Shown piece after piece: positions 18,213 through 26,296 of a DNA stretch of 64,000 bases (the first letter of the stretch is position 1; the number at the start of each line of letters is the position of its first letter). The DNA is taken from the NCBI GenBank assembly GCA_021205695.1, contig JAJPXB010000047.1, positions 1-64,000 of the forward strand. The letters run 5' to 3'. The notes under the pieces were generated by a model. That model saw only the letters and a list, made by a program, of their open reading frames with translations. It ran no database searches and was not told where the DNA came from. Position numbers and translations under genes: made by a program. The stretch is from Clostridiales bacterium (GTDB taxonomy: Bacteria > Bacillota > Clostridia > Oscillospirales > Oscillospiraceae).

Positions 18213-18600
18213 GTCCCTGAGCTTCCTGGGCCTTGCCAGACGGGCAGGCCGTCTGGCGGGAGGCGAGGACGCCGTCCAGGAGGCGGTGGCGGCCGGAAAG
18301 GTCCGTCTGCTGATCCTGGCCGCAGATGCCGGGGAAAAGACCGTTCGCCACACGGAGCATCAATCCGGCGGAAAGCTGCCCATCGTCTATCTGACCAGCG
18401 ACAAGGCCGCGCTGGGAGCCGCCCTGGGCTGGCAGAGCTGCGCCGTGGCCGCAGTCACCGACCTGGGCATGGCGCTCGCCTATGCCCGGAAGCTGACGGA
18501 GGACGATCCCCGTCATCAGCCCGTGCTGGACGCGCTCACCGAGACGGATCGGCGTATCCGGACACGCAAGCAGCGCAAGCCGGGCAGGAACCGGCGTTAG
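18205..18600 (+). CDS. ylxQ: L7Ae-like RNA-binding protein YlxQ
   Basis: A 131-residue member of the L7Ae/L30e/S12e family, which binds kink-turn RNA. LSFLGLARRAGRLAGGEDAV near the start, LLILAADAG near residue 32 and a conserved basic tail support it. The ATG overlaps the end of rnpM by 8 bp. Its function in bacteria is poorly known. The C-terminal 20 residues are strongly basic (RTRKQRKPGRNRR). Confidence 0.9.
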   Translation: MSESLSFLGLARRAGRLAGGEDAVQEAVAAGKVRLLILAADAGEKTVRHTEHQSGGKLPIVYLTSDKAALGAALGWQSCAVAAVTDLGMALAYARKLTEDDPRHQPVLDALTETDRRIRTRKQRKPGRNRR

Positions 18601-18620
18601 GCGGGGCTGCTTGGCCCGCC

Positions 18621-18780
18621 CTCTCCTGTTTTCAGGGGAGCCGGGGAATGCGTATCGGCTGACATTCCTTTTCCATTCCCAGATTTCATAGATGCGCCCA
18701 CCGGGGGCGCGCGAACCATCCACCCTATCGTTTGTGTCAACGGGTAAGTCCCGTGACAGCGGGGTTTCCCCGTTGGCACA
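18621..18780 (+). ncRNA. Candidate structured leader of infB (three hairpins)
   Basis: The 207 bases between ylxQ and infB hold three consecutive hairpins: CTCTCCTG/CAGGGGAG (18621-18640), GCGCCC/GGGCGC (18694-18710), and a 12-bp stem TGTGTCAACGGG/CCCGTTGGCACA (18733-18744 with 18769-18780, one wobble) enclosing a smaller CCCG/CGGG stem. The last ends 12 bases before the infB ribosome-binding site. A gap of this size inside an otherwise tight operon suggests regulation or RNA processing. No known family recognised. Confidence 0.5.
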
Positions 18781-18807
18781 GGCCTTCCATTCAAGGAGGT
18801 GTCCTAT

Positions 18808-21231
18808 TTGAGTATTGATGTGAAATACAGAGTCCACGAGGTGGCCAAGGACTTTAAGGTAAAGGGCAAGCCGGTCGGTTCCAAAAAGGTGACGGAGATC
18901 CTGACCAAGTACGGCAGCACGCCCTCCAGCCACATGGCTGCCCTCAGTGAGATGGAGCTGTCTCTGATTTTTGAATATCTGACCCAGAACAACCAGGTAG
19001 CCGATCTCCAGGCCGCGCTGGCTGTCCCGGCAAAGCAGCCCGCCGCCCCCGCCAAAAAGCCCGCACAGCAGGCCGCCCAGAAGCCTCAGCAGGCCCCTGC
19101 CCAGAAGCAGCAGGAGCGGGGAGGGGGCGCAAAGCCGCAGGAGACGGCGAAGCCCGGCACCCAGGCGCCTGCTCAGAAGCAGCAGACGCCCCAGACCAAG
19201 CCCGCCGCGCAGCAGTCCTCCGCCGCCCCTGTCAGCCGGGTGCCCCAGAAGAAGGTTGTCAACACCCGGAAGAACGCCGACGTCAACCTGGACCGGTATG
19301 ACGCCCGCCTGGACGAGCTGGCTCCGGACAGAGCCGACAAGATGGCCCAGGGCAAGCAGAAGCTCAAGAGTAACCGCAGTCAGCAAAAGCGCAAGGGCGC
19401 GCAGGGCCAGAAGCGCCGCCAGGAGGAGCAGCGGCAGCAGATGCGCCGTCTCCAGCAGGAGATCGCCCGGAAAGCGCCCACCAAGGTGCAGATCCCGGAC
19501 GAGATCTCCGTGGGCGAGCTGGCCAGCCGGATGAAAAAGACCGGGGCCTCTGTGGTCAAGGAGCTGATGAAGATGGGGGTCATGGCCTCTCTCAGCGAGG
19601 TCATCGACTTTGACACGGCCGCTCTGGTCGCCGAGGAGATGGGCTGCAAGGTGGAGCATGAGGTGGTCGTCACCATCGAGGAAAAGCTCATCGACACCGC
19701 CGAGGACAGGGAGGAGGATCTGGTCCCCCGTCCCCCGGTCATTGTGGTCATGGGCCACGTGGACCACGGCAAGACCTCCCTGCTGGACTATATCCGCTCC
19801 ACCAACGTCACCGCCGGAGAGGCGGGAGGCATCACCCAGGCCATTGGCGCCTATCAGGTGGAGGTCAGCGGCGGCCGGACGGTCACCTTCCTGGACACCC
19901 CCGGCCACGAGGCGTTCACCGCCATGCGGGCCAGAGGCGCCATGGTCACCGACATCGCCATCCTGGTGGTGGCCGCCGACGACGGCATCATGCCCCAGAC
20001 GGTGGAGGCCATCAACCACGCCAAGGCGGCCAATATCCCCATCGTAGTGGCCATCAACAAGATGGACCTGCCCAACGCCAACCCGGACGTCATCAAGCAG
20101 CAGCTGACCCAGTATGGTCTGCTCAGCGAGGAGTGGGGCGGCGACACCATCATCTGCCCCATCTCCGCCAAGACCGGCGAGGGCATCGACGACCTGCTGG
20201 AGAACGTCCTCCTGGTGGCCGAGATGCGGGAGCTGAAGGCCAACCCCAACCGGGCTGCCCGGGGCGCCGTGGTGGAGGCCCGTCTGGACAAGGGCCGGGG
20301 CCCTGTGGCCACCCTGCTGGTGCAGAACGGCACGCTGAAGCAGGGAGACATCATCATCGCCGGTACTGCCGTGGGCCGTATCCGGGCCATGACCGACTAC
20401 CGCGGCCGCACCGTCAAAAAGGCCGGCCCCTCCATGCCTGTGGAGATCACCGGTATGGCAGAGGTGCCCGGCGCGGGAGATGACTTCTATGCCGTGGCGG
20501 ACGAGCGGATGGCCCGTGAGCTGGCCGAGCAGCGGAAGCAGGAGAAGAAGGACGCCCTCTCCGCCCCCGCCGCCAAGAAGGTCAGCCTGGACGACCTGTT
20601 CGACCAGATCCAGGTGGGCGAGGTCAAGGAGCTGAAGATTATCGTCAAGGCCGACGTCCAGGGCTCCGCCGAGGCGGTGTGCCAGAACCTGGAGAAGCTG
20701 TCCAACGACGAGGTCCGGGTGAACGTCATCCACTCCGGCGTGGGCGCCATCAACGAGAGCGACGTCATGCTGGCGTCTACCTCCAACGCCATTATCGTGG
20801 GCTTCTCCGTCCGGCCGGACAACGTGGCCCGCACCATGATCGAGCGGGACAAGGTGGACGTCCGGCTGTACCGGGTCATCTATGACTGCATCGAGGAGAT
20901 CGAGGCGGCTATGAAGGGTATGCTGGCCCCCAAGTACCACGAGGTGGAGCTGGGCCGGGTAGAGGTCCGGGAGGTCTACAAGATCACCGGAGCCGGCATC
21001 ATCGCGGGCTGCTACGTCAAGGAGGGCAAGGTGGCGCGCAACGCCCAGGTCCGCCTGGTTCGGGACGGCATCGTCATCCACGAGGGGGCCATCGCCTCTC
21101 TCCGCCGGTTCAAGGACGACGTGAAGGAGGTCGCCACCAGCTTCGAGTGCGGCATCGGCCTGGAGAAGTTCAGCGACATCAAGGTGGGAGACATCTTCGA
21201 GGTCTATCAGGTGGAGGAGGTCGCCCAGTAA
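18808..21231 (+). CDS. infB: Translation initiation factor IF-2
   Basis: IF-2 delivers initiator tRNA to the ribosome. An 807-residue protein: an N-terminal helical domain (VHEVAKDF), a low-complexity linker rich in Ala, Pro, Gln and Lys (about residues 70-215), the IF2_N module [10 protein letters not shown], then the GTPase domain with GHVDHGKTS (G1), the DTPGHEAF G3 motif and NKMD (G4), domain II, and the C-terminal initiator-tRNA-binding domains. TTG 18808 is chosen as start because a full AAGGAGGT lies seven bases upstream, whereas the alternative GTG at 18799 overlaps that site. Confidence 0.96.
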   Translation: MSIDVKYRVHEVAKDFKVKGKPVGSKKVTEILTKYGSTPSSHMAALSEMELSLIFEYLTQNNQVADLQAALAVPAKQPAAPAKKPAQQAAQKPQQAPAQKQQERGGGAKPQETAKPGTQAPAQKQQTPQTKPAAQQSSAAPVSRVPQKKVVNTRKNADVNLDRYDARLDELAPDRADKMAQGKQKLKSNRSQQKRKGAQGQKRRQEEQRQQMRRLQQEIARKAPTKVQIPDEISVGELASRMKKTGASVVKELMKMGVMASLSEVIDFDTAALVAEEMGCKVEHEVVVTIEEKLIDTAEDREEDLVPRPPVIVVMGHVDHGKTSLLDYIRSTNVTAGEAGGITQAIGAYQVEVSGGRTVTFLDTPGHEAFTAMRARGAMVTDIAILVVAADDGIMPQTVEAINHAKAANIPIVVAINKMDLPNANPDVIKQQLTQYGLLSEEWGGDTIICPISAKTGEGIDDLLENVLLVAEMRELKANPNRAARGAVVEARLDKGRGPVATLLVQNGTLKQGDIIIAGTAVGRIRAMTDYRGRTVKKAGPSMPVEITGMAEVPGAGDDFYAVADERMARELAEQRKQEKKDALSAPAAKKVSLDDLFDQIQVGEVKELKIIVKADVQGSAEAVCQNLEKLSNDEVRVNVIHSGVGAINESDVMLASTSNAIIVGFSVRPDNVARTMIERDKVDVRLYRVIYDCIEEIEAAMKGMLAPKYHEVELGRVEVREVYKITGAGIIAGCYVKEGKVARNAQVRLVRDGIVIHEGAIASLRRFKDDVKEVATSFECGIGLEKFSDIKVGDIFEVYQVEEVAQ

Positions 21232-21265
21232 TTGGGTGGCGGCCCGCACATAAAATCGACCCACT

Positions 21266-21307
21266 GGGCGCAGAATGCAGAATAAATCCGTTCTGCGTTT
21301 TGCGCCC
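21266..21307 (+). promoter_or_regulatory. Long hairpin between infB and rbfA
   Basis: A continuous 17-bp stem (two G-U pairs), 21266-21282 paired with 21291-21307, encloses an 8-base loop. No T-run follows, so it is more likely an mRNA processing or stabilising structure than a terminator. It ends 13 bases before the rbfA ribosome-binding site. Confidence 0.6.
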
Positions 21308-21329
21308 TGCGTTTTCAAAGGAGGCACCT

Positions 21330-21689
21330 ATGCCAGGCTATCGCATCAACCGCATCAATGAGGACATCCAGCGAGAGCTGTCCGCCCTGCTGCGGACGGT
21401 GAAGGATCCCAGGGTGGGAGGACATATGCTCTCCGTCGTCCGGGTGGACACCGCCGCCGATCTGAGCGTCAGCAAGATCTATATCAGCGCCATGGACTGC
21501 GACGACGAGAAGGAGCTGCGCCGGGGACTGAAATCCGCCACCGGCTATCTGCGTCGGGAGCTGAGCCGGGGCATGAGCCTGCGCCACACCCCGGAGCTGC
21601 AATTTATTGTGGACCACTCCATCGACGAGGGCGCGCACATCATCCGCATCATGGACGACCTGGAGGCAAAAGAGCATGAGAGAGAGTGA
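21330..21689 (+). CDS. rbfA: 30S ribosome-binding factor RbfA
   Basis: A 119-residue single-domain type II KH protein that helps mature the 16S rRNA 5' end. RINRINEDIQRELSALL at the start, DPRVGGHMLSVVRVD, and LRHTPELQFIVDHSIDEGAHI are the family motifs. AAAGGAGGC lies six bases before the ATG. Its end overlaps the start of nrnA by 14 bp. Confidence 0.95.
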   Translation: MPGYRINRINEDIQRELSALLRTVKDPRVGGHMLSVVRVDTAADLSVSKIYISAMDCDDEKELRRGLKSATGYLRRELSRGMSLRHTPELQFIVDHSIDEGAHIIRIMDDLEAKEHERE

Positions 21690-22632
21690 GGCCGCCCGGT
21701 GGCTCCTGGAGCGTGACCGGTTTCTGATTCTGACCCATGTTCGCCCGGACGGGGACACCCTGGGCTGCGCCGCCGCCCTGTGCGCCGCCCTGCGCCAAAA
21801 GGGAAAGACCGCCTGGGCAGCTCCCAATCCCGGGGTCACGGAGACCTATCTGGGGGACATCCAGCCCTATTTTGCCCCGATGGACTATGCCCCGGAGCAC
21901 ATCGTGGCGGTGGACATCGCCACAGAGGGGCTGTTCCCCGACGCCCTTGCGCCGTATAAGGGGCGGGTAGAGCTGTGCATCGACCACCACCCCTCTAACT
22001 CCGGCTATGCCCAAAACACCTGCCTGGACGCCTCTGCCGCCGCCTGCGGGGAGATCGTCTACCGCATTTGCCGGGACGGGCTGGGGACCATGGACGCAGA
22101 GATCGCCCGATCCGTCTATCTGGCCATCTCCACCGACACGGGCTGTTTTGTCTACGGCAACACTACCCCCACCACCCACCGCATCGCCGCCCAGGTGATG
22201 GAGTACGGGGACTTTTTCCGGGAGATCAATCGGCGGTGCTTCCAGACCAAAAGCCGGAAACGGCTGGAGCTGGAGAGCCGTCTCCTCCAGAGCGCCCACT
22301 ACTACGAGGAGGGCCGGGTGGTCATCGGGGGCGTCTCCCTTGCGGATATGGCCCAGGTGGGGGCCTCTGAGGCGGACAGCGAGGAGCTGTCCTCCCTGCT
22401 CCGGCAGGTGGAGGGCGTCCAAGCCGCCGCTACGCTGCGGGAGCTGGCCCCCGACCAGTGGAAGCTGAGCCTGCGGACGGACGTTGACTATCTCAACGCC
22501 ACCGACACCTGCGCCCTGCTGGGAGGCGGCGGCCACGCCGCAGCCGCGGGGGCGACCGTCTCCGGCACGGACCGGGAGGGAATGGAACGCCGGGTGCTGG
22601 AGGCCATCCGCACCGTCCTGAACGGTCGGTGA
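21676..22632 (+). CDS. nrnA: DHH/DHHA1 phosphoesterase, NrnA-like
   Basis: A 318-residue bifunctional oligoribonuclease/pAp phosphatase that degrades nanoRNA and 3'-phosphoadenosine 5'-phosphate. THVRPDGDTLGCAAAL near residue 20, VAVDIAT near 75, the DHHPSN motif near 104, and SISTDTG-like LAISTDTGCF near 148 give the metal-binding DHH domain; GGGGHAAAAGATV near 285 is the substrate-binding DHHA1 signature. GGAGG is nine bases before ATG 21676, within rbfA. Confidence 0.93.
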   Translation: MRESEAARWLLERDRFLILTHVRPDGDTLGCAAALCAALRQKGKTAWAAPNPGVTETYLGDIQPYFAPMDYAPEHIVAVDIATEGLFPDALAPYKGRVELCIDHHPSNSGYAQNTCLDASAAACGEIVYRICRDGLGTMDAEIARSVYLAISTDTGCFVYGNTTPTTHRIAAQVMEYGDFFREINRRCFQTKSRKRLELESRLLQSAHYYEEGRVVIGGVSLADMAQVGASEADSEELSSLLRQVEGVQAAATLRELAPDQWKLSLRTDVDYLNATDTCALLGGGGHAAAAGATVSGTDREGMERRVLEAIRTVLNGR

Positions 22633-22635
22633 GAC

Positions 22636-23535
22636 ATGGACGGTATCATCATCATCGACAAGCCCCGGGACTGGACCAGTATGGACGTCTGCGCCAGGCT
22701 TCGCCATCTCCTGGGAGAGCGACGGGTGGGCCACGCCGGGACGCTGGACCCCATGGCGACCGGAGTGCTCCCCGTCTTTGTGGGACGGGCCACCCGGGCG
22801 GTGGAGTTCGCCGAGAGCGGAGAGAAGGAATATTTGGCTACCCTCCGCCTGGGGCGGGTCACGGATACCCAGGACACCACTGGCGAGACGCTGGAGGAGC
22901 ATCCCGTCGCCTGCGGACGGGGAGAACTCGAGGCGGCGCTGGGCCGATTCCGGGGAGAGATCCAGCAGATCCCGCCCATGTACTCCGCCCTCAAGGTGAA
23001 CGGGCAGAAGCTCTATCAGCTGGCCCGAAGGGGCAGAACGGTGGAGCGGAAGCCCCGGACGATCACGATTTATGCCCTGGAGCTGGGGGAGCAGGTCGGT
23101 CCGGAGGAGTATGCCCTCCGTGTCCGCTGCTCCAAGGGGACCTACATCCGCACCCTCTGCCATGACATCGGCGCAGTCCTGGGCTGCGGCGGCTGTATGT
23201 CCGCCCTTCGGCGGACGGAGGCGGCGGGCTTTACGCTGGAGCGGGCAGTCTCTCTGGAGACGGTGGCCCAGGCCGCCCGGGAGAACCGGGCGGAGGCGTT
23301 GCTGCTCCCGACAGACCGGTACTTTGAGCGCTATCCCGCCGTCTCCATCCGGGGCGAGGCGGAGCGCCGCTGCCGCAACGGAAACCCCTTCCGGCGCGCG
23401 GGGCCGGACGGCCTCTATCGGGTCTACGGCGAGAGCGGCGAATTCCTCATGCTGGGGGAGCTGTCCCAGGGGCAGATGAGGACCCGGAAGAGCTTTTTTG
23501 CCCCGCCGGGGGAGGCGTCTCCTCCAAACAGATAA
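22636..23535 (+). CDS. truB: tRNA pseudouridine(55) synthase TruB
   Basis: Makes pseudouridine-55 in the T-loop of tRNAs. The 299-residue protein starts DGIIIIDKPRDWTSMDV, has the catalytic block VGHAGTLDPMATGVLPV near residue 32 with the Asp nucleophile, YLATLRLGRVTDTQD, PPMYSALKVNGQKLY near 115, and RCSKGTYIRTLCHDIG near 158. These are full TruB signatures. It starts three bases after the nrnA stop. Confidence 0.96.
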   Translation: MDGIIIIDKPRDWTSMDVCARLRHLLGERRVGHAGTLDPMATGVLPVFVGRATRAVEFAESGEKEYLATLRLGRVTDTQDTTGETLEEHPVACGRGELEAALGRFRGEIQQIPPMYSALKVNGQKLYQLARRGRTVERKPRTITIYALELGEQVGPEEYALRVRCSKGTYIRTLCHDIGAVLGCGGCMSALRRTEAAGFTLERAVSLETVAQAARENRAEALLLPTDRYFERYPAVSIRGEAERRCRNGNPFRRAGPDGLYRVYGESGEFLMLGELSQGQMRTRKSFFAPPGEASPPNR

Positions 23536-23551
23536 AACGAGGTCAAATACA

Positions 23552-24469
23552 ATGCCAATGACAAGACGAGTCATCGCTCTGGGCTTTTTCGACGGAGTAC
23601 ATCAGGCCCACGGCGTCCTGCTGGATCGGGCCAGACAGCGGGCGGCGGAGTTGGACGCCGTGCCCTGCGCCTTTACCTTTGACCAGCACCCCTCCGCCCT
23701 GCTCACCGGACATCCGGAGCCGCTGCTGAACACCCTGGAGGATCGGGAGTGGCTCATGAGCCGATATCACGGCATCCACGAGGTACTGCTGGCCCCTTTC
23801 CACGAGATGATGAAAATGGGCTGGCGGGAGTTTATCACCGACTACCTGGTGAAGGAGCATGGGGCCGTCCATGTGGTGGCGGGACATGACTTCCGGTTCG
23901 GCTACCGGGGGGAGGGCACCCCGGAGCGGCTCCAGGCGGTCTGCCGGGAGCTAGGAGTGGGCTGCGACATCATCGGACGCATCGAGCGCAACGGCATCCG
24001 CATCTCCTCCACCTATATCCGCACCCTCATTCAGCAGGGGGAGATGGAGGAGGCCAACGCCTTCCTGGGACACCCCCACATCCTCAGCCAGCGGGTGGCC
24101 CCGGGTAAGCATCTGGGACACACCCTGGGCTTTCCCACCGTCAACCTGGCCATCCCCCCGGAGGTCATCGTCCCCGCCTACGGGGTCTACACCGCCCGTG
24201 TGGAGCTGGAGGACGGGACAAGGGCCGTCGCCGTGACCAACGTGGGAGTCCGCCCCACAGTGGAGGAGCACGGTCGGGTCAATGTGGAGGGCTACATCCT
24301 GGACTACGACGGCGACCTTTACGGACAGCAGGTGCGGATGGCTTTTTACCGCCGTCTCCGGGGAGAGCGAAAGTTCCCCAGCGCCGCCGCCCTGACGGAG
24401 GAGGTCCTGCGCAATGCCCGGCAGACCCGGGACTATTTTGCCACGCTTGCGGACGGGGACGATCTCTGA
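23552..24469 (+). CDS. ribF: Bifunctional riboflavin kinase/FAD synthetase
   Basis: Converts riboflavin to FMN and then FAD. The 305-residue protein has the N-terminal nucleotidyltransferase domain with ALGFFDGVHQAH near residue 9 and ISSTYIRTLIQQGE near 151, and the C-terminal riboflavin kinase domain with LGHTLGFPTVNL near 189, VYTARV, VGVRPTVEE and an EGYILDYDGDLYGQ motif near 249. ATG 23552 follows GAGGT with normal spacing. Last gene of the core operon, followed by a terminator. Confidence 0.95.
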   Translation: MPMTRRVIALGFFDGVHQAHGVLLDRARQRAAELDAVPCAFTFDQHPSALLTGHPEPLLNTLEDREWLMSRYHGIHEVLLAPFHEMMKMGWREFITDYLVKEHGAVHVVAGHDFRFGYRGEGTPERLQAVCRELGVGCDIIGRIERNGIRISSTYIRTLIQQGEMEEANAFLGHPHILSQRVAPGKHLGHTLGFPTVNLAIPPEVIVPAYGVYTARVELEDGTRAVAVTNVGVRPTVEEHGRVNVEGYILDYDGDLYGQQVRMAFYRRLRGERKFPSAAALTEEVLRNARQTRDYFATLADGDDL

Positions 24470-24498
24470 CAGAAAACCAACCCGACAGGAACAGGAAG

Positions 24499-24538
24499 AA
24501 GGAACCGGAGCGCCGTTTCGTTGGCGCTCCGGTTCCTT
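24499..24538 (+). terminator. Terminator after ribF, first of two identical copies
   Basis: A 16-bp stem (24499-24514 with 24523-24538) around a GTTTCGTT loop. The 38 bases from 24501 to 24538 recur exactly at 24700-24737, on the far side of a ~160 bp hairpin element. Confidence 0.75.
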
Positions 24539-24699
24539 AGACTGTCAAAAAAGCGCTTGAGCCTCCCGCAACAGAGTAGCGGGGGTGCGGAGGAGGGGGC
24601 AAAAAGCCCCCTTCGCGTGCAATAAAAAACGATTTTTAGAACTTTCCTAAAGTTCAAAAATCGTACACAGCGTGTCAAAAAGGATTTTTGACACGCTGA
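24539..24699 (+). repeat. Dispersed multi-hairpin element, copy A
   Basis: A 161-bp non-coding block almost identical (I count about seven differences) to the reverse complement of 47010-47169. It contains four successive hairpins: CCCGC/GCGGG (24565-24583), GGGGGC-A5-GCCCCC (24595-24611), a 15-bp stem with one bulge (24630-24663), and a perfect 14-bp stem with a GGA loop (24668-24698). Both outer ends carry TGTCAAAAA in inverted orientation. It is flanked by two copies of the ribF terminator, as if inserted into it. No protein is encoded, so it resembles a miniature mobile element. Confidence 0.8.
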
Positions 24700-24737
24700 G
24701 GAACCGGAGCGCCGTTTCGTTGGCGCTCCGGTTCCTT
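24700..24737 (+). terminator. Second copy of the ribF terminator
   Basis: An exact 38-base repeat of 24501-24538. With its partner it brackets the hairpin element and lies between convergent ribF and trkH, so it can act on either strand. Confidence 0.75.
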
Positions 24738-24823
24738 CCTGTTGTTATATTTGCTATCATATCAATGCCTGTCGGACAGACGGCTGCGGAGGCGACTTCC
24801 TGTTCCGGCGTGAGCTGTTGCCG

Positions 24824-26296
24824 TCATACGGCCTCTCTCTTCGACCGCTTCAACACCTTGCCACACTTTTCCCCCATCGCTGACAGCAGCACCACCAGAG
24901 GCAGCACCTCCAGCCGCCCGGCCAGCATATCGAAAATCAGCACCAGCTTGGACAGGGGGGAGTAGAAGGCGAAGTTGGAGGTGGGCCCTACCAGGGACAG
25001 ACCCGGCCCCACGTTGTTGTAGGTGGTGGCGACGGTGCTGAAGCTGGTCACCAGGTCATAGCCCTCCAAGGAGATCAGCATGAAGGAGACGACAAAGATG
25101 AGCACATAGGCGACCAGATAGACCAGCACCTGCCGGAGAATGTCGTCGCTGACGGCAGCGCCGTTGAGCCGCAGCTTGTAGACCACCCGGGGGTGGCGGA
25201 GGCGCTTTGCCTCATATTTCACATATTTCCCCATGAGCAGCCAGCGGGAGATCTTCATGCCGCCGCCGGTGCTGCCGGCGCAGGCACCGATGAACATGAG
25301 CAGCACCAGCACCGACTGGGAGAGAGACGGCCAGAGACTGAAATCGGTGCTCATATAGCCGGTGGTGGTCATGATGGTGACCACCTGGAAAAAGCTGTGG
25401 CGGAACACCTCCTCCAGCGTGGGAAACAGGCTCCGGATGTCCCACATCACCACTGCCGTGGCCACGGCGATGACCAGCAGGTACCAGCGAAGCTCCTCAT
25501 AGAGCAGTCCGGCCCTGAATTTCCGGGCCAGGAGCAGAAAGTAGACGCCGAAGTTCACGCCGAAGAGGAGCTGGAAGATGGTGACGACATACTGGATGTA
25601 GGGACTGTACTCCGACATACTGGTGTTGAGCACGCCGAAGCCGCCGGTCCCCCCGCTGGTGAAGCTGGTGGTGATGGCCTCAAAGAGAGACATCCCACCC
25701 AGCAGGAGGAGGAACATCTCCGAGAGGGTCAGAACGCCGTAGATCTTATAGAGCAGCGTGGCGGATTCCCGTATTTTGGGCACCATCTTCTCCACCGATG
25801 CGCCGGTGGATTCCGCCCGCATCAGGTGGATGTTCCGCCCGCTGGAGAGGGGCAAAATCGCCATGAGAAAGACGAGAATGCCCATGCCGCCCAACCACTG
25901 GGTAAAGGCCCGCCAGAACAGGCTGGCATGGGACAGGGATTCGATGTCCGTCAGAATGGTGGAGCCGGTGGTGGTAAAGCCGGAGGCGGTCTCAAAGATG
26001 GCGTCCAGGAAGTTGGGAATGTCCCCCGCCAGCGTGAAGGGCACCGCCCCCAGGACGCTGGCCAGCATCCAGGTCAGGGCCACCGTCACATAGCCGTCCT
26101 TGGCGTAAAACCGGCTGGTGGCGGGCCTCCTGCGGGTGAGCAGCAGGCCGACGGCGATATACACCGCCGCCACCGCCAGATAGACCAGGCCGACGCTCTC
26201 CTGATAAAACAGCGCGACCACACAGGAGGGCAGGAGAAACAGCCCGAGGAGGCAGACGACCCAGCTGAGGATATAGCCGATCATGGCGAGGTTCAT
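24824..26296 (-). CDS. trkH: Potassium uptake protein TrkH (membrane channel subunit)
   Basis: The K+-conducting subunit of the Trk/Ktr system. The 490-residue polytopic protein has four filter-like loops: FETASGFTTTGSTIL, TTSFTSGGTGGFGVL, TIMTTTGYMSTDF and FSTVATTYNNVGPGL, with the conserved glycine of each repeat. Its start overlaps the trkA stop by four bases (ATGA), so the subunits are translationally coupled. The stop lies about 85 bp from the duplicated terminator that it shares with the convergent ribF operon. Confidence 0.94.
   Translation of the reverse strand: MNLAMIGYILSWVVCLLGLFLLPSCVVALFYQESVGLVYLAVAAVYIAVGLLLTRRRPATSRFYAKDGYVTVALTWMLASVLGAVPFTLAGDIPNFLDAIFETASGFTTTGSTILTDIESLSHASLFWRAFTQWLGGMGILVFLMAILPLSSGRNIHLMRAESTGASVEKMVPKIRESATLLYKIYGVLTLSEMFLLLLGGMSLFEAITTSFTSGGTGGFGVLNTSMSEYSPYIQYVVTIFQLLFGVNFGVYFLLLARKFRAGLLYEELRWYLLVIAVATAVVMWDIRSLFPTLEEVFRHSFFQVVTIMTTTGYMSTDFSLWPSLSQSVLVLLMFIGACAGSTGGGMKISRWLLMGKYVKYEAKRLRHPRVVYKLRLNGAAVSDDILRQVLVYLVAYVLIFVVSFMLISLEGYDLVTSFSTVATTYNNVGPGLSLVGPTSNFAFYSPLSKLVLIFDMLAGRLEVLPLVVLLSAMGEKCGKVLKRSKREAV

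Noticed and set aside
17941..21327. A 1128-codon open frame on the minus strand across infB
   Set aside because: It lies antisense to nusA-infB genes whose products are certain. Long antisense frames are expected in GC-rich codon-biased genes, and its translation is low-complexity Leu/Val/His-rich without any family.
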